DNA of 44,915 bases from Candidatus Paceibacter sp. (GCA_020724885.1 DYGD01000005.1:1-44915); one strand, 5' to 3'; shown: positions 14,458-23,412, counted from the stretch's first letter. Made by a program: numbers and translations. Notes: generated from the letters alone by a model not told the origin.

Positions 14458-16119
14458 TCACTCTTCATCAATAAGCCCGAGTTTAACCAAGCGGGCGTGG
14501 ATGCCGCCCGGCTTGCGGCCGTGTAAATGCGATAACTCTTTAATGCTTTTTCCTTCTTGAAAAACTTCCACCAAAGCCCGATCCTCTGCTTCTGTCCAAC
14601 GGGCATAAGCGTTTTTATGCTTTTGTCGAATTTTCTCCAAAACACCTTTGTTAGTAGGATGCTTATCTGATGTATTTTTTTCTCCCACACCAAAATTTTT
14701 GGTGTGGGGATGTACTTGCGGTTTATCTTCCTTCCATTTGCCTCCGAGAGCAACGACAAAATTCCGATGCATTTTCTTTAACTCATCGGAAGAAATTGCG
14801 CCGAATGACTTTTTCGTTTCTGCTGAAATTGTCCGAAAGCAATCGTCTTGTTCAAAAATTTCCGGATGGACTTGGAGCGCTCTGTCGTTGAGACCTAAAA
14901 GATATAAGCCGCCGAGCCGCAAAACCCGCGAAAGCGCCACATACCCTTGGCCGTATTCAAAGATCTGCGAAAGATCCACCACTGCCGCTCCCATGCTCAT
15001 CCCCTGACTTTTATGCACCGTAATTGCCCAAGCTAGTCGCAAAGGCACCTGACTAATTCGCGCTTTAATTCGGCCACCTTCTTCAATACTCCAATCCATC
15101 GGTTCTATCAAAATCTCCCGCCCTTCGCGGGTCTTAATAACGGGAAAATTAAGGCCATCGTCAAAATTAATAACCGTGCCGATTGTGCCGTTAACGAATC
15201 TTTCTTTCGGATTATTCTTGGTGCACATTACCACCGCTCCTTTTTTGAGGCGAAGCTCTTCCGGCGACAGACAACCTCTCTTTAGACCGGCCACCAAAGT
15301 CGGCGCGCCCTCATTCTCCATTGTAAAAGTCACCTCATTTCCTTGAATTGTTTCCAATTTTTCTAAATTAACCCGATCTACATCGGCATTATGCGAAAAG
15401 AGTTTGGTGATCTCTTGCGGAGCTGTGTCCGGATTGGTAAATCGGGAGTTTAAGAGATTTGTGTGTTTATTACCCACCTCTCGCCGACGAATAGCGGAAA
15501 GAATTTCCAAAAAATCCCCGTCGTCTTGGCGATGCTGTTCGTTAAGATAGCAAACTAGCGGTTTAGCTTGCCGCCAAGCCCGAGAGGCATACGCAAAGCG
15601 ACCGGAACCGTTTTGGAAAAGGACTTTGTTTTCATTGTTTGCGCCATTCGGCGGGCTTTGAAAACCCGCTTCCCCACTCTTCTCCACCGGCGGTAATTGA
15701 AAGAAATCGCCGACCAAAACTACTTGTAGCCCGCCGAATGGCGCTTCAGACCGCCTAACCTCGCGGCAAACGGCATCCACCATATCCAAGGTCTCGGCGC
15801 GCAACATAGAAATTTCGTCAATAATCAAAACTCCCGCTTTCTTGACCCGACGAGCTATCCACTCGCTTTGCGAAATTTTGTCCAAGTCATATTCAGTCAG
15901 CTCCCGCTTAATGCCAATCCCCGACCAAGAGTGAATGGTGTAGCCGCCAATGTGAGTGGCGGCAATGCCGGTGGAAGCGGTAATTGCCGGTTCAATTTTT
16001 CGTGTTCGTAAATAGCGAACATACTCGTTTATGACATAGGTTTTGCCGGCGCCCGGCTCACCGGTCAAAAAGACATTGGCTCCGGTTTTCAAAACATCAA
16101 GAGCTTCTTTCTGGGTCAT
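14458..16119 (-). CDS. PIF1-like SF1B DNA helicase with C-terminal HTH-like segment
   Basis: 553 aa. Walker A GEPGAGKT near residue 20, Walker B LIIDEISML, GDFFQLPPVE (motif III) and WAITVHKSQGMSM with GYVALSRV near the end of the helicase core (motifs V-VI) place it in the Pif1/RecD-like group of 5'-3' helicases. These act on stalled forks, G-quadruplexes or recombination intermediates. After residue 480 a polar linker leads to ARWTEAEDRALVEVFQEGKS...GRKPGGIHARLVKLG, which resembles a Myb/HTH DNA-binding fold and may target the enzyme. The linker is encoded in part by a palindrome (14684-14708). Confidence 0.88.
   Translation of the reverse strand: MTQKEALDVLKTGANVFLTGEPGAGKTYVINEYVRYLRTRKIEPAITASTGIAATHIGGYTIHSWSGIGIKRELTEYDLDKISQSEWIARRVKKAGVLIIDEISMLRAETLDMVDAVCREVRRSEAPFGGLQVVLVGDFFQLPPVEKSGEAGFQSPPNGANNENKVLFQNGSGRFAYASRAWRQAKPLVCYLNEQHRQDDGDFLEILSAIRRREVGNKHTNLLNSRFTNPDTAPQEITKLFSHNADVDRVNLEKLETIQGNEVTFTMENEGAPTLVAGLKRGCLSPEELRLKKGAVVMCTKNNPKERFVNGTIGTVINFDDGLNFPVIKTREGREILIEPMDWSIEEGGRIKARISQVPLRLAWAITVHKSQGMSMGAAVVDLSQIFEYGQGYVALSRVLRLGGLYLLGLNDRALQVHPEIFEQDDCFRTISAETKKSFGAISSDELKKMHRNFVVALGGKWKEDKPQVHPHTKNFGVGEKNTSDKHPTNKGVLEKIRQKHKNAYARWTEAEDRALVEVFQEGKSIKELSHLHGRKPGGIHARLVKLGLIDEE
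14684..14708. repeat. Palindrome inside the PIF1 linker
   Basis: CCCACACCAAAA-T-TTTTGGTGTGGG, perfect. It encodes part of the HPHTKNFGVGEK linker. The outer core CCCACACCAA...TTGGTGTGGG recurs in the hairpin at 35830-35863. Confidence 0.7.
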
Positions 16120-16152
16120 AGGCGAAATTTTACCATAGCCGGATTTCTTTTT

Positions 16153-17055
16153 TTACCGTTGTTGATATTCTAAAGTTTTCTCTGCCGGTGATAAACCCCC
16201 AAGAATCTTGTGCGGAAAATAATTCCAAGCGTCGCTAATAAGAGCAAGGGTCTTCTCAAGTTCAGTTATGTCGTGTTCGGTACTAAACATTAAGATCAGT
16301 TTGTTAAGGTCACTTTTATCTTCTTCATTGTAAATCAATTCTTTAATATCATCTAGATCAAAATCACTTTTGGTTTCTTTAAGTAAATTTTCAAGCCGGC
16401 TCTCAATTTCTTTTCTTTTTAAAAAGATGTTCATTGGTATCGGACGGTTCTGTTCTTGAATCTTTTGATATACGCGATTATCGGTCAACCGCGACCACAA
16501 CAACTGCAAACTTTTATTTGTTGATGGTTTCATCTCGTTAATGTATTTGGTGTGTTCGTTTTCGTTATCATATTTATCTATAAGAAGTTCAATTTCTTTA
16601 ACCAGATCGGTATATTGTTTTCGAGCGACAACCTGCTCTCTTTTTTGTTCTTCAGTTAGCTCTTTTCCTTCCGGATACACAAAAGGATCAACGCGGTCGG
16701 AAAGAGACACATAAAGCCAATCGGAAGTTTTACGGATCGCTTCGCGCACTTGACCATTAGGATTTTGCAGCACTTTTAAAGCGAAATTCTTGAGTTCATC
16801 AAAATGTCGGTCTGATAAAGTCAAATAAAATAAAGCCAACCCCGAGGCAAACGCCGCTTGGTTTTCTGGTTTTTTTATCGTGTCAAATTTGGCAAGATAT
16901 TCCAAGGCAATCGGAGCGCATACCTTGAATATATCGGTTTCGGATTTCCACAACTTTTCTATTTTTATTTTTGCCTCTTTGAATTCCTGGCGGGTTCCGG
17001 TCATCAAATCATCAAATATCCTCCTTATTTCAATATCCATTTGTAATTTTTTCAT
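16153..17055 (-). CDS. Helical protein of unknown function
   Basis: 300 aa, highly charged and mostly helical, without signal peptide or membrane segment. The first half (about 45-115) looks like short alpha-helical repeats, and residues 130-165 are strongly charged. It ends with a compact motif, WNYFPHKILGGLSPAEKT, whose role I do not know. No catalytic motif is evident. It lies upstream of the PIF1-like gene on the same strand with a 33-bp gap, so the two may be co-transcribed. Reading frame and codon use are consistent with a real gene. Confidence 0.7.
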   Translation of the reverse strand: MKKLQMDIEIRRIFDDLMTGTRQEFKEAKIKIEKLWKSETDIFKVCAPIALEYLAKFDTIKKPENQAAFASGLALFYLTLSDRHFDELKNFALKVLQNPNGQVREAIRKTSDWLYVSLSDRVDPFVYPEGKELTEEQKREQVVARKQYTDLVKEIELLIDKYDNENEHTKYINEMKPSTNKSLQLLWSRLTDNRVYQKIQEQNRPIPMNIFLKRKEIESRLENLLKETKSDFDLDDIKELIYNEEDKSDLNKLILMFSTEHDITELEKTLALISDAWNYFPHKILGGLSPAEKTLEYQQR

Positions 17056-17219
17056 TTTATCTTATATCAAAAACTTATTTTCCTTCGGGCGTAAAAACAA
17101 GAAAACACAAAGCGAGGAGGACTATCTTTTTCTGACATATTCAATCAAATAATCTCATATTTTAACGACTTTTTCAAAGAAAGTTTTGGTGTGAGAACAC
17201 ACCCTATATTTTTATACTG

Positions 17220-18491
17220 CTAGCTTTTATATTTTTTTAAAAATTCGTCTTTGAATTTTGGGAAATATCCTTCCAAAATGCTTTTTCTGATTTCTGACAT
17301 CAAGTTATTGATAAAATAGAGATTGTGAATTGAGGCCAGGGTGGCGGCCAACATTTCGCGGGCTTTAAATAAGTGCGCCAAGTAGGCCATAGTATAGTTT
17401 TGGCAAGTGTAGCAACGACAGTCGTCTTCAATTCTAGAAAAATCTTTTTTGAATTTTGAGTTGGTGATATTGATTTTGCCATTTTTGGTAAAAAGCCCGC
17501 CGTTTCGTCCCATTCTGGTTGGAATAACACAATCAAAAAGATCGGCCCCGTTTTCCACGCCCAAAATTAAATCAACCGGCTCGCCAATACCCAAAAGGTG
17601 GCGAGGTTTTTCTTCCGGCAGGATAATATTGACCCACCGAAGGGCCTCGTCTATGTCTGCCTTCCCAAAGGAACCACCGATTCCGAAACCATCAAAATCC
17701 ATCTTGCCGATAACTCTAGCCGAATCTTTTCTAAGATCTTCAAATCTACCACCCTGAACTATTCCAAAAAGCTGTTGTGTCGGATTTATCTCTTTTTCTT
17801 CTTCTATTTTTAAAATTTCTCGAGTAATTCGCCTAATCTTGCTTTCGCCTTTGTTTCTGTGATTGACAAGACATCTCTCGGCCCAACGATGAGTTCTTTC
17901 CATCGCTTCTTTTTGGTATTCATGCGGGGCAAAAGGCGAGGTGCATTCATCAAAAGAAAAGATAACATCTGCCCCAAGAGAGCGTTGGATTTCAATACTC
18001 CTTTCCGGCGTTAAGCGATGGGGCGCTCCGCTTGAGGGATCTCTAAAACTCACCCCGTCCTCGTCTATTATGGCAAGTCCTCCGCCCCCCTGTTGTCCGT
18101 CGTCTAAAATAATATTTTCGTCTGCGGGAACTTTGGCAATCTTTGAGATTTTTCTTTTTGTGCCCCCGCTTTTTTCAGAAGAGAATGCCGCTCCCAAAGA
18201 AAAGACCTGGAATCCGCCGGAGTCAGTAATGGTTGGCCCGGGCCAGTTCATAAAACGATTCAAACCGCCCGCCATTTTTACAACCCTTTCTCCCGGCTGT
18301 AAAAAAAGATGAAAAGTGTTAGCTAAAACAACCTGACTGCCGGTATCTCTGACCTGCTCCGGTGTTAAAGCTTTAACAGTCGCTTTAGTGCCGACAGTGG
18401 CAAAAGCCGGGGTTTTGATTTCTCCATGAGAAGTATGCAAAACTCCGGCTCGCCCCAGGGCGCCGTTTATTTTACTTTCTACTTTAAACAT
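17220..18491 (-). CDS. tgt: tRNA-guanine transglycosylase
   Basis: 423 aa from the ATG at 18491. It exchanges the wobble guanine of GU(N) tRNAs for a queuosine precursor. TDSGGFQVFSLG holds the active-site Asp; FDEC, GIVQGG, GFGIGGSFGK and HLLGIGEP follow in the family order. DCVIPTRMGRNGGLFT carries the nucleophile Asp. The zinc site is CRCYTC...H near the C-terminus. Relative to the usual protein, some 45 residues are inserted after SLGAAFSSEK, including a Gly-rich GQQGGGG turn. The FKBP gene ends 13 bp upstream, so the two form an operon. No queuosine-synthesis genes are seen here, so the base may be salvaged. Confidence 0.95.
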   Translation of the reverse strand: MFKVESKINGALGRAGVLHTSHGEIKTPAFATVGTKATVKALTPEQVRDTGSQVVLANTFHLFLQPGERVVKMAGGLNRFMNWPGPTITDSGGFQVFSLGAAFSSEKSGGTKRKISKIAKVPADENIILDDGQQGGGGLAIIDEDGVSFRDPSSGAPHRLTPERSIEIQRSLGADVIFSFDECTSPFAPHEYQKEAMERTHRWAERCLVNHRNKGESKIRRITREILKIEEEKEINPTQQLFGIVQGGRFEDLRKDSARVIGKMDFDGFGIGGSFGKADIDEALRWVNIILPEEKPRHLLGIGEPVDLILGVENGADLFDCVIPTRMGRNGGLFTKNGKINITNSKFKKDFSRIEDDCRCYTCQNYTMAYLAHLFKAREMLAATLASIHNLYFINNLMSEIRKSILEGYFPKFKDEFLKKYKS

Positions 18492-18504
18492 CAATTAAAC
18501 TTTT

Positions 18505-19041
18505 CTAATCTTCAACCGCGAGAAGCTCCACTGTGAAGATTAAAGTTGAATTCGGAGGAATTGGTCCAAATCCGACCTCACCATATGCCATACTCGGCGG
18601 AATTACAAGTAACCTTAATCCGCCTTCTTGCATCCCCAAAACTCCCTCATCCCAACCTCGGATTACTTCGCCAGCGCCTAGAGTAAATTGAAATGGAGTG
18701 CCTCTTTCATAACTGCTGTCAAAGAGGGTTTCGTCTGTTAGATAACCGTCATAGTGGACAGAGACGGCTTTGCCTTGTTCGGCCATCCGTCCTTCTCCGA
18801 CAATCAAATCTTCAAATAAAAGCCCTGAAGGGTCTTCTGCCCCACGCGTTTGGATCATATCTCTTGCCATCATTCTTTTTTCTGGACTATTCATCTTTGA
18901 AAATTGTTCGGAGACCGCTCTGGACACACCGTCGGGTGTTATCCTAGCAGAATTTCTAGTGCTTATAAAGAATATAAAACCTACAACCAAGATAGACAGG
19001 ACGACTGCTATCCATTGGTTAGTGCTCATTTTTTTATTCAT
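18505..19041 (-). CDS. Membrane-anchored FKBP-type peptidyl-prolyl isomerase
   Basis: 178 aa. An N-terminal helix (about residues 11-28, IAVVLSILVVGFIFFIS) anchors it to the membrane, with a short linker outside. Residues about 75-177 are an FKBP domain: VSVHYDGYLTDETLFDSSYERGTPFQFTLG, VIRGWDEGVLGMQEGG and the final NSTLIFTVELLAV strand. These enzymes isomerise Xaa-Pro bonds and help fold exported proteins. The aromatic pocket residues (Y, F, W, I) are kept. It is transcribed just before tgt. Confidence 0.93.
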   Translation of the reverse strand: MNKKMSTNQWIAVVLSILVVGFIFFISTRNSARITPDGVSRAVSEQFSKMNSPEKRMMARDMIQTRGAEDPSGLLFEDLIVGEGRMAEQGKAVSVHYDGYLTDETLFDSSYERGTPFQFTLGAGEVIRGWDEGVLGMQEGGLRLLVIPPSMAYGEVGFGPIPPNSTLIFTVELLAVED

Positions 19042-19107
19042 TTTTATAATTTATTAATGAACCTTCTGATAATTTTTCAATTCTAAATTCTATGGCTTAC
19101 GGCGGGA

Positions 19108-19136
19108 TTGAAATACCGCTCCATACATTATACAAT
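19108..19136 (+). promoter_or_regulatory. Sigma-70-type promoter of the LOG gene
   Basis: TTGAAA (19108-19113), a 17-base spacer and TACAAT (19131-19136). It lies inside the longer open frame from 19092, which shows that translation starts at the ATG at 19167 rather than at 19092. Confidence 0.7.
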
Positions 19137-19166
19137 ACAACAATAGAATTAAACAAATTAATCCCC

Positions 19167-19868
19167 ATGAATAATTCCAACAATTCAGAAATAAATTCGC
19201 CAGATTTTGAATTAGCCAACAGGCAAAGAATTGAAATAATCCGTAAAGAATTTGAAAAAGGGTTTGGTTTTTTGAAAGAACACCCTCTTTCGGTGACAAT
19301 TTTCGGCTCCTCTCAATTTCAAGAAGGAAATTTTTATTATGAACATGCTAGGCAATTGGCCCAAAAAATAGTCCGAAAACTTAGCTACGCCATCCTGACC
19401 GGAGGCGGTCCAGGCATTATGGAAGCCGCCAACAGAGGAGCGATGGAAGCCGGTGGGTCATCTTTGGGATTGACGATAGATATACCAAGCGAACAGGCCA
19501 CTAATAAGTATCTGACCGAAGAGGTTAATTTTTACTATTTTTTCACCAGAAAGGTTTGTCTGTCTTTTGCCGCCGAGGCCTACATCTTCTACCCTGGCGG
19601 TTTTGGCACTTTGGACGAATGTTTTGAAATTCTGACACTGGTCCAAACGGGCAAAATCCACTCGGTACCGATAATTTTAGTCGGTAAAAAATATTGGCGG
19701 AAATTTGATAAATTGATTAAAAAACAACTAGCCGGAAAGTTTAAAACAATTGAAGATGATGATACCGAGCTTTACAAAATAACCGACGATATGGATGAAA
19801 TTATCAGGATAATCAGCAATGCTCCGGTACGCGAAGGGCTTAAATGTTGCGGAGAAGATTTAATATAA
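19167..19868 (+). CDS. LOG-family nucleotide phosphoribohydrolase-like protein
   Basis: 233 aa from the ATG at 19167, chosen because a strong promoter overlaps the upstream codons. The Rossmann-like LOG fold shows TIFGSSQF near the N-terminus, LTGGGPGIMEAANRGAMEAGG and the hallmark PGGFGTLDECFEILTLVQTG. LOG proteins split cytokinin-type N6-modified AMP or related nucleotides into base and ribose phosphate. In bacteria the real substrate is often unknown. Catalytic Arg/Glu neighbourhoods look complete. It stands alone between the FKBP-tgt operon (divergent) and a PCD-like gene. Confidence 0.88.
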   Translation: MNNSNNSEINSPDFELANRQRIEIIRKEFEKGFGFLKEHPLSVTIFGSSQFQEGNFYYEHARQLAQKIVRKLSYAILTGGGPGIMEAANRGAMEAGGSSLGLTIDIPSEQATNKYLTEEVNFYYFFTRKVCLSFAAEAYIFYPGGFGTLDECFEILTLVQTGKIHSVPIILVGKKYWRKFDKLIKKQLAGKFKTIEDDDTELYKITDDMDEIIRIISNAPVREGLKCCGEDLI

Positions 19869-19992
19869 CCCGACACCAATCCACGAATTAAGACAAATTA
19901 CACGAATAGTATAACAGGCGCACACGAATTAAAACATTAGTGTCATTCGCCCGCCAAAGGCGGACATTCGTAAATTTGTGTCGAGATAAAGT

Positions 19993-20316
19993 ATGTTACT
20001 ACACAAAAAATGTCGTCCTTGCGAAAGCGGCGAGGGGGCGCTAAACGCCCTTGAAATTCAGAATTTTCTGAAAGAAACAACCGGCTGGGGACTTGCAGAT
20101 GCAGACAAAAAAATTGAAAGAATTTTTGAATTTAAAAATTTTGCCGAAGCGTTGAAATTTGCAAATAAAGTCGGCGAAATTGCCGAAGATGAGGGTCATC
20201 ACCCGGACATTCTCATTTTTAGTTGGAATAAAGTGAAAGTTTCCAGCTACACTCACTCGGTCGGCGGTTTGACCGAAAATGATTTTATCTTAGCAACAAA
20301 AATCAGTGAAATATAA
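19993..20316 (+). CDS. Pterin-4a-carbinolamine dehydratase-like protein
   Basis: 107 aa. The PCD family signature EDEGHHPDILIFSWNKVKVSSYTHSVGGLTENDF is split here as EGHHPDI (two catalytic His), W/V strand and THSVGGLT (third His). The N-terminus CRPCESGEGALN has a CxxC typical of many bacterial members. PCD regenerates tetrahydropterin after aromatic hydroxylases and can be a transcription cofactor. No hydroxylase is visible in this window, so the role is open. The preceding spacer (19869-19992) holds repeated CACGAATTAA-like motifs and no gene. Confidence 0.88.
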   Translation: MLLHKKCRPCESGEGALNALEIQNFLKETTGWGLADADKKIERIFEFKNFAEALKFANKVGEIAEDEGHHPDILIFSWNKVKVSSYTHSVGGLTENDFILATKISEI

Positions 20317-20366
20317 AAAAATGAAATCTATCTGCGGTAAGCCACGGAAAATTCTGCGCTTGTAAT

Positions 20367-20400
20367 TAAAAAACCCCGCGCTAAACATCTGGCGCGGGGT
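20367..20400 (-). terminator. Rho-independent terminator
   Basis: ACCCCGCGC (20373-20381) pairs with GCGCGGGGT (20392-20400); on the minus strand it is followed by T6. It ends the 20474-20866 gene. Confidence 0.8.
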
Positions 20401-20473
20401 TCCCTGAAACCGCCCAAGCTAGGAACTTTCTTTTCTATCCTCACCTCCCTTCTGGGCTTCTGCCCAAATCAGA

Positions 20474-20866
20474 TCAGTGCCGAGCAACGGCTGTCTGAGG
20501 CGTGCGGACCTTGTCGCTTCTCCTCGCCTTGCCCCACACCTTGGCAGGTGGTAGCGCCTCGGCCCTCGTCACACGGACGTAGTAGTATCCGATGGGCTTT
20601 GCTATCTCCTGGATGATCTCCAGTGTCCAGCATGCGGACGCTTCGGAAGTCGGGATGAGAAGCGGGTCTCTGCAGATGAAGTGGACCTTCTCCCGGGAGC
20701 CGTCGAGGGCGAGAGTCAGGCACGCGGGCTTATCCGGACCGCTTCTCTCCCAAGTACCGACGACCCGGACCTCCCGACCGGGCACGATTTTCTTGATGTC
20801 TCCAGCCCTCTCGATTTTCGGAGGTTGGGGTTTGTCTCCCTGCCCCACATTTTTCTCTTCCGCCAC
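20474..20866 (-). CDS. Small GC-rich protein of unknown function
   Basis: 130 aa from a GTG at 20866 with AAGGTGGGA upstream. The beta-rich central part (VPGREVRVVGTWERSG, KVHFICRDPLL) could be a small OB- or SH3-like barrel, but no family is recognised. GC content is clearly above that of its neighbours, and the codon choice (many CTC, GCC, CGG) differs from theirs. It has its own promoter (20962-20989), a palindrome that could be an operator (20921-20936) and a terminator, so it is an independent unit, perhaps acquired. Confidence 0.6.
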   Translation of the reverse strand: MAEEKNVGQGDKPQPPKIERAGDIKKIVPGREVRVVGTWERSGPDKPACLTLALDGSREKVHFICRDPLLIPTSEASACWTLEIIQEIAKPIGYYYVRVTRAEALPPAKVWGKARRSDKVRTPQTAVARH

Positions 20867-20920
20867 GATTTCCCACCTTTCTCTTCTTCTCTTCCCCGAA
20901 ATTGAGTTGGACGATAAGTC

Positions 20921-20989
20921 GAGTGAACGCTCACTCTGAAGAACTAATCATCTGGATTTTTATTCTAATCGTTTAATCTTTTTTTGCAA
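20921..20989 (-). promoter_or_regulatory. Promoter and possible operator of the 130-aa gene
   Basis: Minus strand TTGCAA (20984-20989), a 16-base spacer and TAGAAT (20962-20967). Downstream, in the leader, lies GAGTGAACGCTCACTC (20921-20936), a 6-bp inverted repeat around ACGC that could be an operator. Confidence 0.45.
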
Positions 20990-21008
20990 GAACTTATCAA
21001 CAAATAAG

Positions 21009-21037
21009 AAAGGCGACACCGTGGTGGTGCCGCCTTT
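21009..21037 (-). terminator. Hairpin terminator of the 188-aa gene
   Basis: AAAGGCG and CGCCTTT close a CACC/GGTG inner stem; on the minus strand TCTTATTTGTTG follows. It lies 21 bp beyond the stop codon at 21058. Confidence 0.65.
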
Positions 21038-21057
21038 AGGGGTTGTGTCAGGGGGCT

Positions 21058-21624
21058 CTAGGCAGAAACCTCCTTGTCCGTTCTCGCCACCGCCCTGGCC
21101 TTCCGGGCCTCACGCCGACGGTTGCTTTCCGTCAGGTGTTCCCAGATGATCTCGGACGCTCTGGCGTAGACCTTGTTGTCCCTCCCCCACTCCTCCAACT
21201 TCTTGGCCGCCTCCTTCAGGGCATCCGCCCCAAGAAAGAGGACCAGGGTGTCATGACCGCGATGGTTCTGCCTATACTCGGCCAAGCCGAGCTGGCAGAG
21301 GTCGGAGGCGCTGAGACTCGCCTCGAACATCGCTCTCCTGATCTGACTCACGGCGTGAGCCAGATGGGTCAGCCGAATCATCCTGGCCACAGCGAAGGCG
21401 CCAGGAAGGTGGGGACTAGGATCCCCCTTGGTGACCCTGACCCCGATCTCCTCAACCGAGGAAGTGGCGAGATTGAAGAAAACATTCCTCCTCACCAAAT
21501 CAGACGGGAGCAAAGCCATCAGATCGCTGAGCTTCTTCAAATCATCCGGCTGCTCCCGGGCCGGGTCCCGACTGGTAATCCGCTTCGCCCCGGCCACCGC
21601 CTCATCAATCGTAGCAGTATTCAT
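21058..21624 (-). CDS. GC-rich helical protein of unknown function
   Basis: 188 aa, all-helical and charged, without membrane segments. There are Arg-rich stretches (SQIRRAMFEA, TESNRRREARKARAVAR at the C-terminus) that could bind nucleic acid. The ATG at 21624 has AAAGGA seven bases upstream and a promoter at 21730-21758. Codon use is much richer in GC than in the flanking genes and resembles that of the 130-aa gene next to it. Each has its own terminator. No family is recognised; the pair looks like two independently expressed accessory genes. Confidence 0.6.
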   Translation of the reverse strand: MNTATIDEAVAGAKRITSRDPAREQPDDLKKLSDLMALLPSDLVRRNVFFNLATSSVEEIGVRVTKGDPSPHLPGAFAVARMIRLTHLAHAVSQIRRAMFEASLSASDLCQLGLAEYRQNHRGHDTLVLFLGADALKEAAKKLEEWGRDNKVYARASEIIWEHLTESNRRREARKARAVARTDKEVSA

Positions 21625-21729
21625 GGCTCATCCTTTCCAAAAAATGGGTTCTATCTGCCAGGAACACCCCGACAGAATTCAGGGGAAAACACAGACACAA
21701 ACAACAAAGAACACGAAATGTCTGTTTCC

Positions 21730-21758
21730 ATGGTAGCAAACTTTGTCTAAAAAGTCAA
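21730..21758 (-). promoter_or_regulatory. Promoter of the 188-aa gene
   Basis: Minus strand TTGACT (21753-21758), a 17-base spacer and TACCAT (21730-21735). It leaves a leader of about 100 nt before the ATG at 21624. Confidence 0.55.
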
Positions 21759-21780
21759 GAGCTGAAGACAGGCCTTATTT

Positions 21781-23412
21781 TTAGCTATTTTTTTCGATTC
21801 CCAGAACGCAACCCTCGTACGGCTCAAGAGTTATGCCGCCTTTGATTTCAGCGTTCTCCCCCGCAGTCCTAGAGGTTGAACAAATCAACCGGACTCTGTC
21901 AAAAGGTGGAGATTCTTTAATTTTTTGATCGGAAAAATTGAGCATTACTAGAATCTTATCCTCACCATGTTCCCGAACATAAGCAAAAATATCAGGAGAA
22001 GCTGTGTCTAAAGACCGATAACTTCCGTATTGCAAGGCCGGTGTTCTGTTTCTAAAATTGATTAGAGTGCGATAAAGATTGAGAATTGAATCAGGGTCTT
22101 TTAGTTCTGTCTCAACATTTTTCTTTTTAAAATCAGAGGCGACCGGTAGCCACGGTTTAACTTTGGAAAAACCGGCGTATTCTTCCCCGCTCCACTGCAT
22201 TGGGGAACGTTGCGGGTCCCGACTAAACTTAATATCAGCCACCATTGTCGCGAAAGGATCTTTAATATCTTCCGGTTTTATAGAGACATCTGACATACCG
22301 ATTTCATCGCCGTAATAAATAAATGGCATTCCACGCAGAGTCAAAAGGATAACTGCTACAATTTTAGCTTTCTCCTCCCCTAACCTGGAAATTAACCGCG
22401 ATCGGTCGTGGTTGCCAAAGACATAGTTCGGCCAATCATTCTGGGAGAGAGCTTTTTCAAATCTGTCTACAAAATCGCGATATTCTGTCGCTGACCAAGG
22501 TTTGCCCATCAAATTAAAATTAAAGGGGGCGTGAACCTTTTGCTCGCAAGCGCGATACAACGAAACTATTTTTGGAATATCAACATAGGCCTCGCTGACG
22601 ATAAATTTATCAGGGTACTCGCTGATCAGTTCGCAGAGAGCGTTTATACAATAACTCAAGTCATCTTGACTTTTGCTAAATAAATGCTCGTTTAAAAGAT
22701 AGGGGTCGTCGCGCAATGGCACATAGTCGGGATTTCTCGGGTCATCTCGCAGATAGCTATCCTCTATCAAATGCTCGATAGCATCAATCCGAAAACCGTC
22801 AATTCCCAAGTCCAGCCAGAAACGAGCCACATTTTTCATTTCTTCCTGCACTTCATCATGACGCCAGTTTAAGTCCGGTTGTTCAGGCAAAAAACTATGA
22901 AAATAATATTGCCCGGTGTTTTTATCAAGAGTCCAAGCCGGTCCGCCAAAAACCGAGAGCCAATTATTAGGTGGGGATCCGTCTTCTTTCGGGTCTCGCC
23001 AGATATACCAATCCCTTTTTGGATTGTCGCGCGATGAACGAGATTCTTGAAACCATAGATGATCTGAAGACGTGTGGTTAATCACGAAATCTATAATAAT
23101 TCTGATATTCCTCTTCTGGCATTCCGCTACTAGTTTTTTGAATGTTTCCAGATCACCAAAAACCGGGTCAATACTCCTATAATCAGAGATGTCGTAGCCA
23201 TGATCAACCTGCGGCGATTTATAAAAAGGCGAAAGCCAGATAGCGCCAATTCCCAAAGAATTTTCGGTACCGTTATTCAAATAGTCCAATTTATTTATCA
23301 CCCCCTCTAAATCACCGAGGCCATCACTGTTTGAATCCTTGAAACTCTTGGTATAGATATGATAGACCACCGCTTTGTGGTACCACTTGGCGAAATTGTT
23401 GTTTTCCGGCAT
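21781..23412 (-). CDS. GH13 alpha-glucosidase/alpha-amylase family enzyme
   Basis: 543 aa from the ATG at 23412; an upstream in-frame start at 23445 is possible but adds a Lys-rich stretch. The catalytic barrel shows FVINHTSSDH, GFRIDAIEHL (nucleophile Asp), VSEAYVD (acid Glu) and FGNHDRSRL (third Asp). The DSNSDGLGDLEG loop and WLSPFYKSP resemble oligo-1,6-glucosidase or sucrose/trehalose-type GH13 members that act on short alpha-glucans. No signal peptide, so it acts inside the cell. It closes an operon with GH57 and glycogen synthase genes, which points to turnover of a storage polysaccharide. Confidence 0.9.
   Translation of the reverse strand: MPENNNFAKWYHKAVVYHIYTKSFKDSNSDGLGDLEGVINKLDYLNNGTENSLGIGAIWLSPFYKSPQVDHGYDISDYRSIDPVFGDLETFKKLVAECQKRNIRIIIDFVINHTSSDHLWFQESRSSRDNPKRDWYIWRDPKEDGSPPNNWLSVFGGPAWTLDKNTGQYYFHSFLPEQPDLNWRHDEVQEEMKNVARFWLDLGIDGFRIDAIEHLIEDSYLRDDPRNPDYVPLRDDPYLLNEHLFSKSQDDLSYCINALCELISEYPDKFIVSEAYVDIPKIVSLYRACEQKVHAPFNFNLMGKPWSATEYRDFVDRFEKALSQNDWPNYVFGNHDRSRLISRLGEEKAKIVAVILLTLRGMPFIYYGDEIGMSDVSIKPEDIKDPFATMVADIKFSRDPQRSPMQWSGEEYAGFSKVKPWLPVASDFKKKNVETELKDPDSILNLYRTLINFRNRTPALQYGSYRSLDTASPDIFAYVREHGEDKILVMLNFSDQKIKESPPFDRVRLICSTSRTAGENAEIKGGITLEPYEGCVLGIEKNS

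Noticed and set aside
19869-19992. Possible att-like repeats (CACGAATTAA)
   Set aside because: Only short imperfect copies, with no integrase and no cargo; more likely an ordinary repetitive spacer.
21043-21750. 235-aa plus-strand frame
   Set aside because: Shadow of the GC-rich 188-aa gene on the other strand, which has a Shine-Dalgarno, promoter and terminator.
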